Below, in pieces: positions 25,867 to 32,923 of a stretch of DNA of 64,000 nt. A program made the translations under genes and the position numbers. Source of the stretch: Firmicutes bacterium UBA5201 (lineage in GTDB: Bacteria; Bacillota; Clostridia; Peptostreptococcales; Acidaminobacteraceae). The stretch is from assembly GCA_002412775.1 (NCBI GenBank), contig DHVT01000011.1:62001-126000 (forward strand). Reading direction: 5' to 3'. The notes beneath the pieces are model-generated. The model searched no databases, was not told where the DNA came from, and saw only the letters and a program-made list of their open reading frames with translations. The first letter of the stretch is position 1, and each line of letters opens with the position of its first letter.

Positions 25867-25905
25867 AGGATTACATCTGATAGAATTTTATTGATGACAG
25901 CATTC

Positions 25906-25935
25906 TTGACAACCAATAGGATTTATCAGTATAAT
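25906..25935 (+). promoter_or_regulatory. Promoter of efp
   Basis: TTGACA (25906-25911), 18-nt spacer, TATAAT (25930-25935); both hexamers are consensus. Located 40 nt before the efp start. Confidence 0.75.
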
Positions 25936-25974
25936 AAATGGTGGTTTACAATTGAATATATTTTGGAGGTTAGC

Positions 25975-26532
25975 ATGATAGCTGCGAGTGATTTTAGAAA
26001 AGGGGTTACATTTGAAATAAACGGCGAACCTTTTGTAGTTGTAGATTTTCAACACGTAAAACCTGGTAAGGGTGCTGCGTTTGTTAGGACCAAATACAAA
26101 AGTCTATTGAACGGGACCATCAGGGAGCAAGCGTTCAACCCGTCTGAAAAATTCCCAAGAGCACATATTGAAACTAAGGAAATGCAGTATTTATACAGTG
26201 AAGGCGATTTGTATTATTTCATGGACAATGAGACATATGATCAGATTCCTTTATCAGCTGAACAAGTTGAGGATGCGATTCTTTATATCAAAGAAAATGA
26301 CAACGCCACTCTTAAATTTTACAAAGGCAAGTGTTTCCTCGTTGAACCGCCTAACTTTGTAATATTGACTGTAACTGAGTCCGAGCCTGGAGTAAAGGGC
26401 GATACGGCCACAAACGTCACAAAGAAGGCAATCGTTGAGACTGGTGCTGAAATTTATGTGCCTACTTTTGTGAACGAAGGCGACAAGATCAAGATCGACA
26501 CACGTACAGGCGAATACCTGTCCAGAGCTTAA
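25975..26532 (+). CDS. efp: Elongation factor P
   Basis: 185 residues from ATG 25975 with GGAGG at 25965-25969. Three OB/KOW-like domains: VVVDFQHVKPGKGAAFVRTKYKS carries the Lys-containing loop tip (PGKGAAF), and TATNVTKKAIVETGAEIYVP.FV and DTRTGEYLSRA end the protein. EF-P relieves ribosome stalling on proline runs. The tip Lys may be modified, but no modification gene is in the window. Confidence 0.96.
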   Translation: MIAASDFRKGVTFEINGEPFVVVDFQHVKPGKGAAFVRTKYKSLLNGTIREQAFNPSEKFPRAHIETKEMQYLYSEGDLYYFMDNETYDQIPLSAEQVEDAILYIKENDNATLKFYKGKCFLVEPPNFVILTVTESEPGVKGDTATNVTKKAIVETGAEIYVPTFVNEGDKIKIDTRTGEYLSRA

Positions 26533-26592
26533 AACCGTTTAAATCAGCAAATGCTGTTTTAATAAAAAAATACCCACTAAGGAGGGAAACAC

Positions 26593-27081
26593 ATGAGCTA
26601 TATGCATGAAAGAGTTGCTTATCTTAAGGGATTGGCAGAAGGCATGGAAGTGGATAAGGACTCGAAAGAGGGCAAATTGTTACTTCAAATCATCGACGTA
26701 CTCGAAGACTTTGCCGAAGAAGTAGAGGAAGTTTATGATGAACTGGATGACCTTAGTGACGCAATCGTCGAGCTTGACGATTATGTGGATTCCATCGACG
26801 AAGATTTGTCAGACCTTGAAGATGAGTTTTTTGACTTAGACGAAGAAGACGATGACGATTTTGATGACGATTACGAAGAAGTTGAGTGTCCTGAATGTGG
26901 GGAAAGCGTTTTTGTTGAAAGTCAATTGATTGACAAAGGCGAAGAAGTGGAATGCCCAAGTTGTGGTGTCATAATTGAATTTGCTGATGATTGTGAATGC
27001 TGCGGCGACGAAGATTGCGAATGTTGTGAAGAAGAAGTGGAAGCTGAAGAATCGGCAGAAGCGGAATCTGAAGACAAGTAA
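26593..27081 (+). CDS. CD1247 N-terminal-like acidic, Cys-rich protein
   Basis: 162 residues. N-terminal 50 residues (YMHERVAYLKGLAEGM, KEGKLLLQIIDVLEDFA) match the CD1247-type domain found in clostridia. Then a run of Asp/Glu (residues 55-100), a zinc-ribbon-like pair CPECGES...CPSCGVI, and a second cluster CECCGDEDCECCEE that could bind further metal. Function unknown; probably cytosolic and metal-binding. It follows efp by 60 nt with a strong AAGGAGGG and is closed by a terminator. Confidence 0.85.
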   Translation: MSYMHERVAYLKGLAEGMEVDKDSKEGKLLLQIIDVLEDFAEEVEEVYDELDDLSDAIVELDDYVDSIDEDLSDLEDEFFDLDEEDDDDFDDDYEEVECPECGESVFVESQLIDKGEEVECPSCGVIIEFADDCECCGDEDCECCEEEVEAEESAEAESEDK

Positions 27082-27089
27082 GAATGTAG

Positions 27090-27122
27090 ACCCTGTCGTG
27101 GGAAACCATGATGGGGTTTTTC
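27090..27122 (+). terminator. Terminator after the CD1247-like gene
   Basis: ACCC/GGGT and TGG/CCA pair around a GAAA loop, with two internal mismatches, followed by TTTTT. Confidence 0.65.
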
Positions 27123-27130
27123 ACTTTTAT

Positions 27131-27159
27131 TTGTATTAAAACGCCAACTTTGTTATAAT
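27131..27159 (+). promoter_or_regulatory. Promoter of the asp23-nusB operon
   Basis: TTGTAT (27131-27136), 17 nt, TATAAT (27154-27159), 59 nt before the asp23 start. The -10 is consensus, the -35 weak. Confidence 0.55.
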
Positions 27160-27217
27160 TGATATGACTATTGATAAGTTTATAAAAGCGATAAGATAGA
27201 TGGATTGGGAGGCTAAT

Positions 27218-27589
27218 ATGGCTGAAAATATGACTATTGATTCTTTGAAACACGGCAACGTTAATATCGCTGATGATGTGATTGGTGTCATCGCATCGAT
27301 TGCTGCGTCGGAGATCGAAGGAATCAAAGGACTGAGTGGAACACTTTCTGAAGAAGTTATGGAAAAAATGGGTAAGAAAACCTTTCATAAAGGTGTTTAC
27401 GTTGAAATGGTGAACAATATTGCGACAATCAATCTTAGTGTTGTCATGGATTACGGTACTAAAATCGATGACACGGCAGTATTGGTACAGGAAAACGTGA
27501 AACTTGCCGTTGAGTCCATGACCGGTGTCGGAGTTGCGGCTGTGAATGTCACAGTGGAGAACATCATCATTAAAAAAGAAAATAAGTAG
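27218..27589 (+). CDS. Asp23/Gls24 family envelope stress protein
   Basis: 123 residues from ATG 27218 (GGGAGG at 27207-27212). Asp23 core: VNIADDVIGVIASIAASEIEGIKGLSG, GKKTFHKGVYVEM, VLVQENVKLAVESMTG and VNVTVENI. In Firmicutes this small protein gathers at the membrane through AmaP and affects envelope stress; in clostridia it regularly precedes nusB. Confidence 0.92.
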   Translation: MAENMTIDSLKHGNVNIADDVIGVIASIAASEIEGIKGLSGTLSEEVMEKMGKKTFHKGVYVEMVNNIATINLSVVMDYGTKIDDTAVLVQENVKLAVESMTGVGVAAVNVTVENIIIKKENK

Positions 27590-27646
27590 GAAAGTTTGAA
27601 AAGACTGGCTTCATTGAAGTTGGTCATTTTCATGTAAGGAGGATAC

Positions 27647-28042
27647 ATGAATCGCGCAAGAAGTCGTGAAGTTGTTATGGAAATAATGTATCAGATGGAA
27701 ATCCACAAGACTTATGAAATGGATGACATGCATAAATTTTTGGGGCATTACGAGGAAGTTTTGGATACACCGTATATCCATAGACTTGTGGAGTTATGGC
27801 TGAACCACCGCGAAGAGGTGGAAAGCAAGATCACCGAGCATCTTAAAGGTTGGAAACTCGATCGTATCGCCAAAATTGATTTGGCCATATTGAGACTCGG
27901 CATCACAGAACTCCTCTATGCGGATGATATCCCTATAAAAGTGAGTATCAATGAAGCCGTCAATTTGGCAAAAAAATATGTCGATGAAAAATCAGGCAAA
28001 TTTGTCAATGGCGTACTCAGTCATTTTGCAGAAGAGGAATAA
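27647..28042 (+). CDS. nusB: Transcription antitermination factor NusB
   Basis: 131 residues, all-helical: RSREVVMEIMYQMEI, GWKLDRIAKIDLAILRLGITELLY, PIKVSINEAVNLAKKYVDEKSGKFVNGVL. It binds boxA RNA with NusE (S10) in rRNA antitermination. Start with AAGGAGG at 27636-27642. Confidence 0.96.
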   Translation: MNRARSREVVMEIMYQMEIHKTYEMDDMHKFLGHYEEVLDTPYIHRLVELWLNHREEVESKITEHLKGWKLDRIAKIDLAILRLGITELLYADDIPIKVSINEAVNLAKKYVDEKSGKFVNGVLSHFAEEE

Positions 28043-28045
28043 ATT

Positions 28046-28969
28046 ATGATTCTCGGTATTGATACAAGTTGTTACACGACCTCCTTCATAGTGTTGTCCA
28101 TCGAAACCGGAGAAATTCTGTTTGAGGACAACAGGTTGCTTGAGGTTAAAAATGGAGAGCGTGGATTGCGTCAATCCGAAGGTTTTTTTAAGCATTCAGG
28201 GCAGTTGACCGAAATATTTGAAAAAATGTCTCGTCAATTACCTGTTGCTGGATTAAAGGCGATAGCGCTGAGCAGCAGACCCAGAAATATAGAAAATTCC
28301 TATATGCCAGTATTTCATGCTGGTCTTTTGTTTTGCAGGAATATCTCAACTGCACTAGGGATTCCACTTTATGAATTTTCGCATCAGGAAGGTCACATCA
28401 AAGCGGCACTTAAGACGTGTGGACTGGATGATGAGCCTTCTCATTTTATTTCTATGCACCTTTCAGGAGGTACCACTGAACTACTTGATGTGAAAAATGA
28501 GGGCGATCGTTATGAAATCAATATCATTGGAAAAACATTGGACATCAATTTCGGTCAATTGATTGATCGCATCGGTGTGGGACTCGGACTGCCTTTTCCG
28601 GCTGGAAGAGCAATGGATGAATTGGCGAGCACTTCTGATTGTGAATCGTTTTTCAAAGTCGATTTCAAGTTTCATGAGGATTTCAATATTTCCGGATTGG
28701 AAAACAAATATATGCGGATGATGGAGTCGCATGAAGCGGCCTATGTATGCAAACACATTTTCAACACGATTGGACGATTGCTCGAGCTATGGATCAAAGA
28801 TAGGGACAAGGACATTCCGATCGTTTTGGCGGGTGGAGTGGCATCCAACAGTATCATAAAGGCCTATCTCGAGAAAAAAGCAAACATCTATTTCGCAAGC
28901 CCGGATTACTCGAGAGACAACGCCTACGGCATAGCCGAACTGGGCAGGACCAGGTTTTGGAGGAGATAA
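28046..28969 (+). CDS. Kae1/TsaD-like protein (paralogue of the t6A enzyme)
   Basis: 307 residues of ASKHA fold: LGIDTSCYTTSF at the start, HQEGHIKAAL (the HxxxH metal site of Kae1/TsaD), SGGTTELL, FGQLIDRIGVGLGLPFPAGR, LAGGVASNS and SRDNAYGIA (Asp ligand). The key residues are kept, yet overall it is divergent and shorter than TsaD (about 335-340 aa), and the position between nusB and xseA is typical of a clostridial paralogue rather than of the tsaD locus. Whether it makes t6A is open. Starts 3 nt after nusB. Confidence 0.82.
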   Translation: MILGIDTSCYTTSFIVLSIETGEILFEDNRLLEVKNGERGLRQSEGFFKHSGQLTEIFEKMSRQLPVAGLKAIALSSRPRNIENSYMPVFHAGLLFCRNISTALGIPLYEFSHQEGHIKAALKTCGLDDEPSHFISMHLSGGTTELLDVKNEGDRYEINIIGKTLDINFGQLIDRIGVGLGLPFPAGRAMDELASTSDCESFFKVDFKFHEDFNISGLENKYMRMMESHEAAYVCKHIFNTIGRLLELWIKDRDKDIPIVLAGGVASNSIIKAYLEKKANIYFASPDYSRDNAYGIAELGRTRFWRR

Positions 28970-28972
28970 GAC

Positions 28973-30223
28973 GTGATTAAAATGAAAGCATTCACCGTGA
29001 CGGAAATCACGAGATATATAAAGCGAATCATTGGAGCGGATCCCATTTTGAACAATGTGATCGTTGAGGGTGAAATATCAAATTTCACCAGACATTCCAG
29101 CGGTCATTGTTATTTCACGCTCAAAGACGATCAAAGCAAGATGACTTGCGTACTGTTCGCCCAATATGTCACAGAGAATGTCCACACGCTTAAAAATGGA
29201 GACAAGGTACACGCCAAAGGCCAAATCACCATTTTTGAAAGGGACGGCAAATACCAATTATATGTTCAGGAGATAGAAAATATCGGTCTTGGTGCGCTTC
29301 ACATCAAATTTCAGCTGTTGAAGGAATCTCTGGAAAAAAGAGGGTACTTTGATATTAGACATAAGAAAAAACTGCCTGAACTGCCTAAGCGGATCGGTGT
29401 GATCACGTCACCCACCGGAGCCGCCATTCAGGACATCCTATCAGTCGCCAAAAGAAGATCTACATATTCAGAACTCTTAATCTATCCGGTCAGGGTACAA
29501 GGTGAAGGATCGAGTGCCGAGATCGTTCGTGCCATCAAGTATTTCAACGATAAGAATCCTGTGGACCTGATCTTATTGGCACGTGGGGGAGGATCGATGG
29601 AAGAATTGTGGTCCTTCAATGAAGAGAGTGTCGCAGATGCGATTTTTGAATCCGATGTGCCGATCATAACAGGAGTCGGTCATGAGACCGATTTCACCAT
29701 CAGTGATTTTGTCGCCGACCATAGGGCACCCACACCATCGGCTGCCGCGGAAATCGCAGTCAAATCCAAAGAAGAGATCCGCCTGATGATCAACAAATCG
29801 CTTCAAAGCATCATGTTGCAGGTCAATAGAAAAGTCGAACTCAAAGCCACCAAATTGGAACGCTTTTCAGAAAAAATGATGGCGGGTTTGGTGAAACGGT
29901 ACACAGACAGGAAAGTTCAAACAATGGAACATTTTCATGGACGGACCATCAATGCGGCTAAAAATTTTAGTGCCATGGAACGTTCGAGACTTCAAGCCTA
30001 TGGCACCCAATTATCGGCGCTCAGCCCACTCAATGTACTGTCAAGAGGGTACGGGATCGTCTCGAAGGGTGAACAAGTGATGATCAGCATCGAACAATTG
30101 GCACAGGGCGATCACATTGCGATTCAGTTTGTGGATGGCAAAGCCACCGGTACAATAGATTCTGTGGAAAAAAGTTTGAGATTGCAAGAAAGTGAGGCTG
30201 AACATGGCAGCAAAGAAAAGTAG
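28973..30223 (+). CDS. xseA: Exodeoxyribonuclease VII large subunit
   Basis: 416 residues, GTG start at 28973 supported by GGAGGAG (28959-28965); the ATG at 28982 is too far from it. OB domain (VEGEISNFTRHSSGHCYFTLKD), then the XseA core (GVITSPTGAAIQDI, LARGGGSMEELW, GVGHETDFTISDFVADHRAPTPSAAAE), then coiled-coil. With XseB it degrades single-stranded DNA in both directions. Overlaps xseB by 20 nt. Confidence 0.97.
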   Translation: MIKMKAFTVTEITRYIKRIIGADPILNNVIVEGEISNFTRHSSGHCYFTLKDDQSKMTCVLFAQYVTENVHTLKNGDKVHAKGQITIFERDGKYQLYVQEIENIGLGALHIKFQLLKESLEKRGYFDIRHKKKLPELPKRIGVITSPTGAAIQDILSVAKRRSTYSELLIYPVRVQGEGSSAEIVRAIKYFNDKNPVDLILLARGGGSMEELWSFNEESVADAIFESDVPIITGVGHETDFTISDFVADHRAPTPSAAAEIAVKSKEEIRLMINKSLQSIMLQVNRKVELKATKLERFSEKMMAGLVKRYTDRKVQTMEHFHGRTINAAKNFSAMERSRLQAYGTQLSALSPLNVLSRGYGIVSKGEQVMISIEQLAQGDHIAIQFVDGKATGTIDSVEKSLRLQESEAEHGSKEK

Positions 30224-30398
30224 TTTCGAAGAGAAACTCAACCGATTGCAAGAAATTGCGAACGCACTTGAAAAAGGGGAACTTTCTCTTGAAGAGATGC
30301 TGAAAGCTTTCGAAGAGGGCATCAAAGTGTATAGGGAATGCAATACAATACTCGAATCGACTGAAGCAAAGATTCAAATGTTGATGACGGAAGAATAG
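30204..30398 (+). CDS. xseB: Exodeoxyribonuclease VII small subunit
   Basis: 64 residues from ATG 30204, inside the end of xseA. SFEEKLNRLQEIANALEKGELSLEEMLKAFEEGI is the family signature. It decorates the XseA coiled coil in the nuclease complex; overlap means coupled translation. Confidence 0.95.
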   Translation: MAAKKSSFEEKLNRLQEIANALEKGELSLEEMLKAFEEGIKVYRECNTILESTEAKIQMLMTEE

Positions 30399-30407
30399 GA
30401 GCAGGTC

Positions 30408-31295
30408 ATGAATTTTGAAAACCGTTTGAAGGAACATATAGAAAGTGTCGAAAGCGCAATAAATGGAAGCTTTGGAGGGGATACCCCGGCACATGGCATC
30501 ATTCGCGAATCGATGATGTATAGTTTGAATGCCGGTGGAAAAAGATTGAGACCAGCCCTGCTTATGGAAGTCAACAGGCTTTATGGTGGCAATGAGGAAG
30601 CGGCTGTTCAATTTGCACTTGCTCTCGAAATGATTCATACCTATTCATTGGTTCATGATGATTTGCCCTGTATGGATGATGATGACCTCAGACGTGGCAA
30701 ACCCACAAACCATATCGTTTTTGGCTATGACATCGCAGTGTTGGCTGGAGACGGTCTTTTGAATCTCGCCACAGAAATCATGCTGGAAACCGTCACCAGA
30801 AACAACTATTTGCCCAATTTCATCGATGCCATGCGAGAAATCTTGAAAGCATCCGGCCCAAGTGGTATGATATTAGGGCAAGTAGCTGACATCAAATATG
30901 AAACTGAAAGCATGGATCGTGAAACCCTTGATTTTATCAACAGGCATAAAACCGGTAAACTGATTGTCGCGGCACTCACAGCGGGCGGTATGCTCGCCAA
31001 TGCTCCGGAAGAGGACGTGATTTTGCTTGGTAAGATCGGTGAGGATATGGGATTGATGTTTCAAATGGTAGACGATGTTCTGGATCTTACAGGAGATCCC
31101 GAAAAACTTGGCAAACGGACACAAATGGATGTGAAAAACGATAAAAGGACCTATCCGATGCTCATCGGAGTTGATGAGGTCAAGTCCCAGATCAAAGCCT
31201 ATGAGAACCGGTTGATCGATTATTTGGATAGACTGGGTGTGGATACTGGATTTTTAAAGGAACTGGTACATTTTTTGGCGCTCAGGGATTATTGA
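30408..31295 (+). CDS. ispA: Farnesyl diphosphate synthase (geranyltranstransferase)
   Basis: 295 residues. First Asp-rich motif DDLPCMDDDDLRRGKPT (from residue 84) with the two-residue insertion CM typical of bacterial short-chain synthases; second motif QMVDDVLDLTGD; GGKRLRPAL binds the homoallylic substrate. It extends DMAPP with IPP to C15 and works with dxs just downstream and ispH at 51.9 kb. Between ispA and dxs sit the PAP2-like gene and the OLE RNA with oapA. Confidence 0.95.
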   Translation: MNFENRLKEHIESVESAINGSFGGDTPAHGIIRESMMYSLNAGGKRLRPALLMEVNRLYGGNEEAAVQFALALEMIHTYSLVHDDLPCMDDDDLRRGKPTNHIVFGYDIAVLAGDGLLNLATEIMLETVTRNNYLPNFIDAMREILKASGPSGMILGQVADIKYETESMDRETLDFINRHKTGKLIVAALTAGGMLANAPEEDVILLGKIGEDMGLMFQMVDDVLDLTGDPEKLGKRTQMDVKNDKRTYPMLIGVDEVKSQIKAYENRLIDYLDRLGVDTGFLKELVHFLALRDY

Positions 31296-31308
31296 AAAAG
31301 GAGGCAAT

Positions 31309-31758
31309 ATGGCTGATTTTATGGATGAGATTGTTGCAAACAGAGTTTTTATGGCTGCAATGGTCTCATGGATTATTGCCCAATCACTCAAAGTGTTGAT
31401 TTCACTTTTGGTGGATAAGGAGTTTAAATTTGAGAGATTTCATGGTTCGGGTGGAATGCCGAGCTCACATACAGCCACAATAGTTGCCGCATCCACTGCG
31501 ATTGGCATTATGGATGGATGGTCATCATCGGTCTATGCACTTTCGCTGATCATGGCATTCATTGTGATGTACGACGCATCCGGTGTACGCAGATCGGTGG
31601 GAAAGCAGGCGAAACTGCTCAATGACATCATAAAAGACCTTTACAAGCATAAGCATCTCGAAGAGGAAAAACTGAAGGAGCTTGTGGGACATAAACCTAC
31701 GGAAGTGGCAGTTGGCGCACTGCTGGGAATTTTAATCGCCAACATCATAGTAAGATAA
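31309..31758 (+). CDS. Divergent PAP2 family (DUF212) membrane protein
   Basis: 149 residues with three to four membrane segments. FHGSGGMPSSHTAT is the PAP2-like motif with the His, and YDASGVRRSVGKQA follows, as in the divergent PAP2/DUF212 group. A lipid-phosphate phosphatase role, perhaps on prenyl diphosphates, fits the ispA neighbour but is not shown. AAGGAGGC at 31299-31306 precedes it. It ends 4 nt before the predicted OLE RNA. Confidence 0.88.
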   Translation: MADFMDEIVANRVFMAAMVSWIIAQSLKVLISLLVDKEFKFERFHGSGGMPSSHTATIVAASTAIGIMDGWSSSVYALSLIMAFIVMYDASGVRRSVGKQAKLLNDIIKDLYKHKHLEEEKLKELVGHKPTEVAVGALLGILIANIIVR

Positions 31759-31761
31759 TAA

Positions 31762-32312
31762 AAAGAGGCGCAGTATTCTAGTCAGAAATTCTAATTCTGA
31801 AGGCGGGGCTAAAAATTCGCTAGAGGGCACATCGATGAAGTTCCTGGTTCTTGCTTGAGACGCCCAGTTTCGGGTTGGAGCTGGGAGTAAGGGTATGGGG
31901 GCAAACTACAATGGCATGTAGACCTTGACCCTCAACCTGTGGAGACTCGTTTCGACGAGATTAAACCTGCATGTGGTCGAAAGGCTTAGTGCAGAGTAGC
32001 CTGCCTTGAGTGGTGGCGGTAGACGATGGTTCAGATTTGAGTGGATTGGCCAATTCACAAGGATTATTGCCGCTCCAAACCGTTGTTGCAAAAGAGGCTA
32101 GGAATTAGAAGGCCTGTTGAGGAAAGCTCCTAGACTGTATTCAGGTCGATCGGGGATTGAAGTGTGGACTAAGTGGTAGTCTAGTCTTGCAAATGGAAAC
32201 ATTGCAAATAGGTTTTTAAAGGGAAACCGCTATTTTGGCGACAGAATAGCAAGCCTATGGGAAATCCTACTAGACCTAAGCCGCAGAATTAATCCGATTG
32301 ATCGCCTCCTTT
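31762..32312 (+). ncRNA. ole: OLE RNA (ornate, large, extremophilic)
   Basis: About 550 nt without a plausible protein gene, between ispA/PAP2 and a gene for the OLE partner OapA, exactly the known setting of OLE RNA. The ends pair: AAAGAGGCG (31762-31770) with CGCCTCCTTT (32303-32312). Internal hairpins include CTCGT-TTCG-ACGAG (31946-31959, a UUCG tetraloop), GACTA/TAGTC (32167-32181), TTGCA..ATG-GAAA-CAT..TGCAA (32187-32207, a GNRA loop), CTAGGA/TCCTAG (32098 region) and GCTATT/AATAGC (32230-32251). G+C is higher than in the flanking spacers. OLE RNA forms membrane complexes with OapA and is tied to cold, alcohol and Mg2+ stress responses in Bacillus halodurans. RNase P RNA was considered and does not fit. 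Confidence 0.88.
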
Positions 32313-32335
32313 CATTATATAAAGGTGACAAAAAT

Positions 32336-32920
32336 ATGAAAAAGAAAATTACAATCAACAAGAAATGGATTCTACACACTTTTCTGATGACATTTATACT
32401 TGCGATTATTTTCAGTATCGTTTCAGAAGCATTGATCCGGAAGGTGAATTTCGCTGTCGCGATACTGCTCCTTTTGGTGATTGTCTCGGTGGGCGTTTTT
32501 TTTGACGCCATCGGCATAGCTGTCGCGGCTGCAGATGAAAAGCCATTTCATGCCATGGCCGCCTCGAAAGTGAAAAGTGCGAAATACTCCATAAGACTCA
32601 TCAAGAACGCATCAAAGGTATCAAATTTCTGCAACGATGTCATTGGTGACATTGCGGGGATCGTCAGTGGTACAACAATCGGAATCATCATGGGATTCTT
32701 TAGACAATACAATATCAAACCGGAAATTCAGGTGTACATCACTATCGCATTCAGTGGTGTGATCGCCGCATTGACCGTCGGTGGAAAAGCCATCGGCAAG
32801 GAAATTGCAATTTCGAAATCCAAAGAGGTCGTTGATTTGACAGGCAAAGTGATTTATTTTTTTGATGTTTTGACACTCAAAAAGACATTTGTTCACAATG
32901 TGAAAATCAGAAAGGAATAA
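32336..32920 (+). CDS. oapA: OLE-associated membrane protein OapA
   Basis: 194 residues. Membrane helices near 11-32, 40-65, 103-123 and 132-150. The middle holds FFDAIGIAVAAADEKPFHAMAA and then NASKVSNFCNDVIGDIAGIVSG, the signature region I associate with OapA. It is known to bind OLE RNA and hold it at the membrane; the FFD...AVAAAD...PFHAMA segment also recalls CNNM/DUF21 magnesium transport proteins. It starts 23 nt after the RNA's predicted 3' end, with AAAGGTGA at 32321-32328, and ends 3 nt before dxs. Confidence 0.88.
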   Translation: MKKKITINKKWILHTFLMTFILAIIFSIVSEALIRKVNFAVAILLLLVIVSVGVFFDAIGIAVAAADEKPFHAMAASKVKSAKYSIRLIKNASKVSNFCNDVIGDIAGIVSGTTIGIIMGFFRQYNIKPEIQVYITIAFSGVIAALTVGGKAIGKEIAISKSKEVVDLTGKVIYFFDVLTLKKTFVHNVKIRKE

Positions 32921-32923
32921 TTT

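Noticed and set aside
30012..30019. Exact reverse-strand GCCGATAA inside xseA as a motility-sigma promoter
   Set aside because: No minus-strand gene follows it; about two chance matches to an 8-mer are expected in a window of this size on both strands.
31906..32091. 61-codon minus-strand frame inside the OLE region
   Set aside because: No ribosome site, no recognisable product, opposite to all neighbouring genes, and it lies across predicted RNA helices.
31762..32312. RNase P RNA (rnpB) as an explanation of the structured region
   Set aside because: GAGGAAAGCTCC near 32120 recalls the P4 region, but the matching 3' P4 sequence, the ACAGAAA-type conserved core and the usual 350-400 nt size are missing, while the neighbour is oapA.
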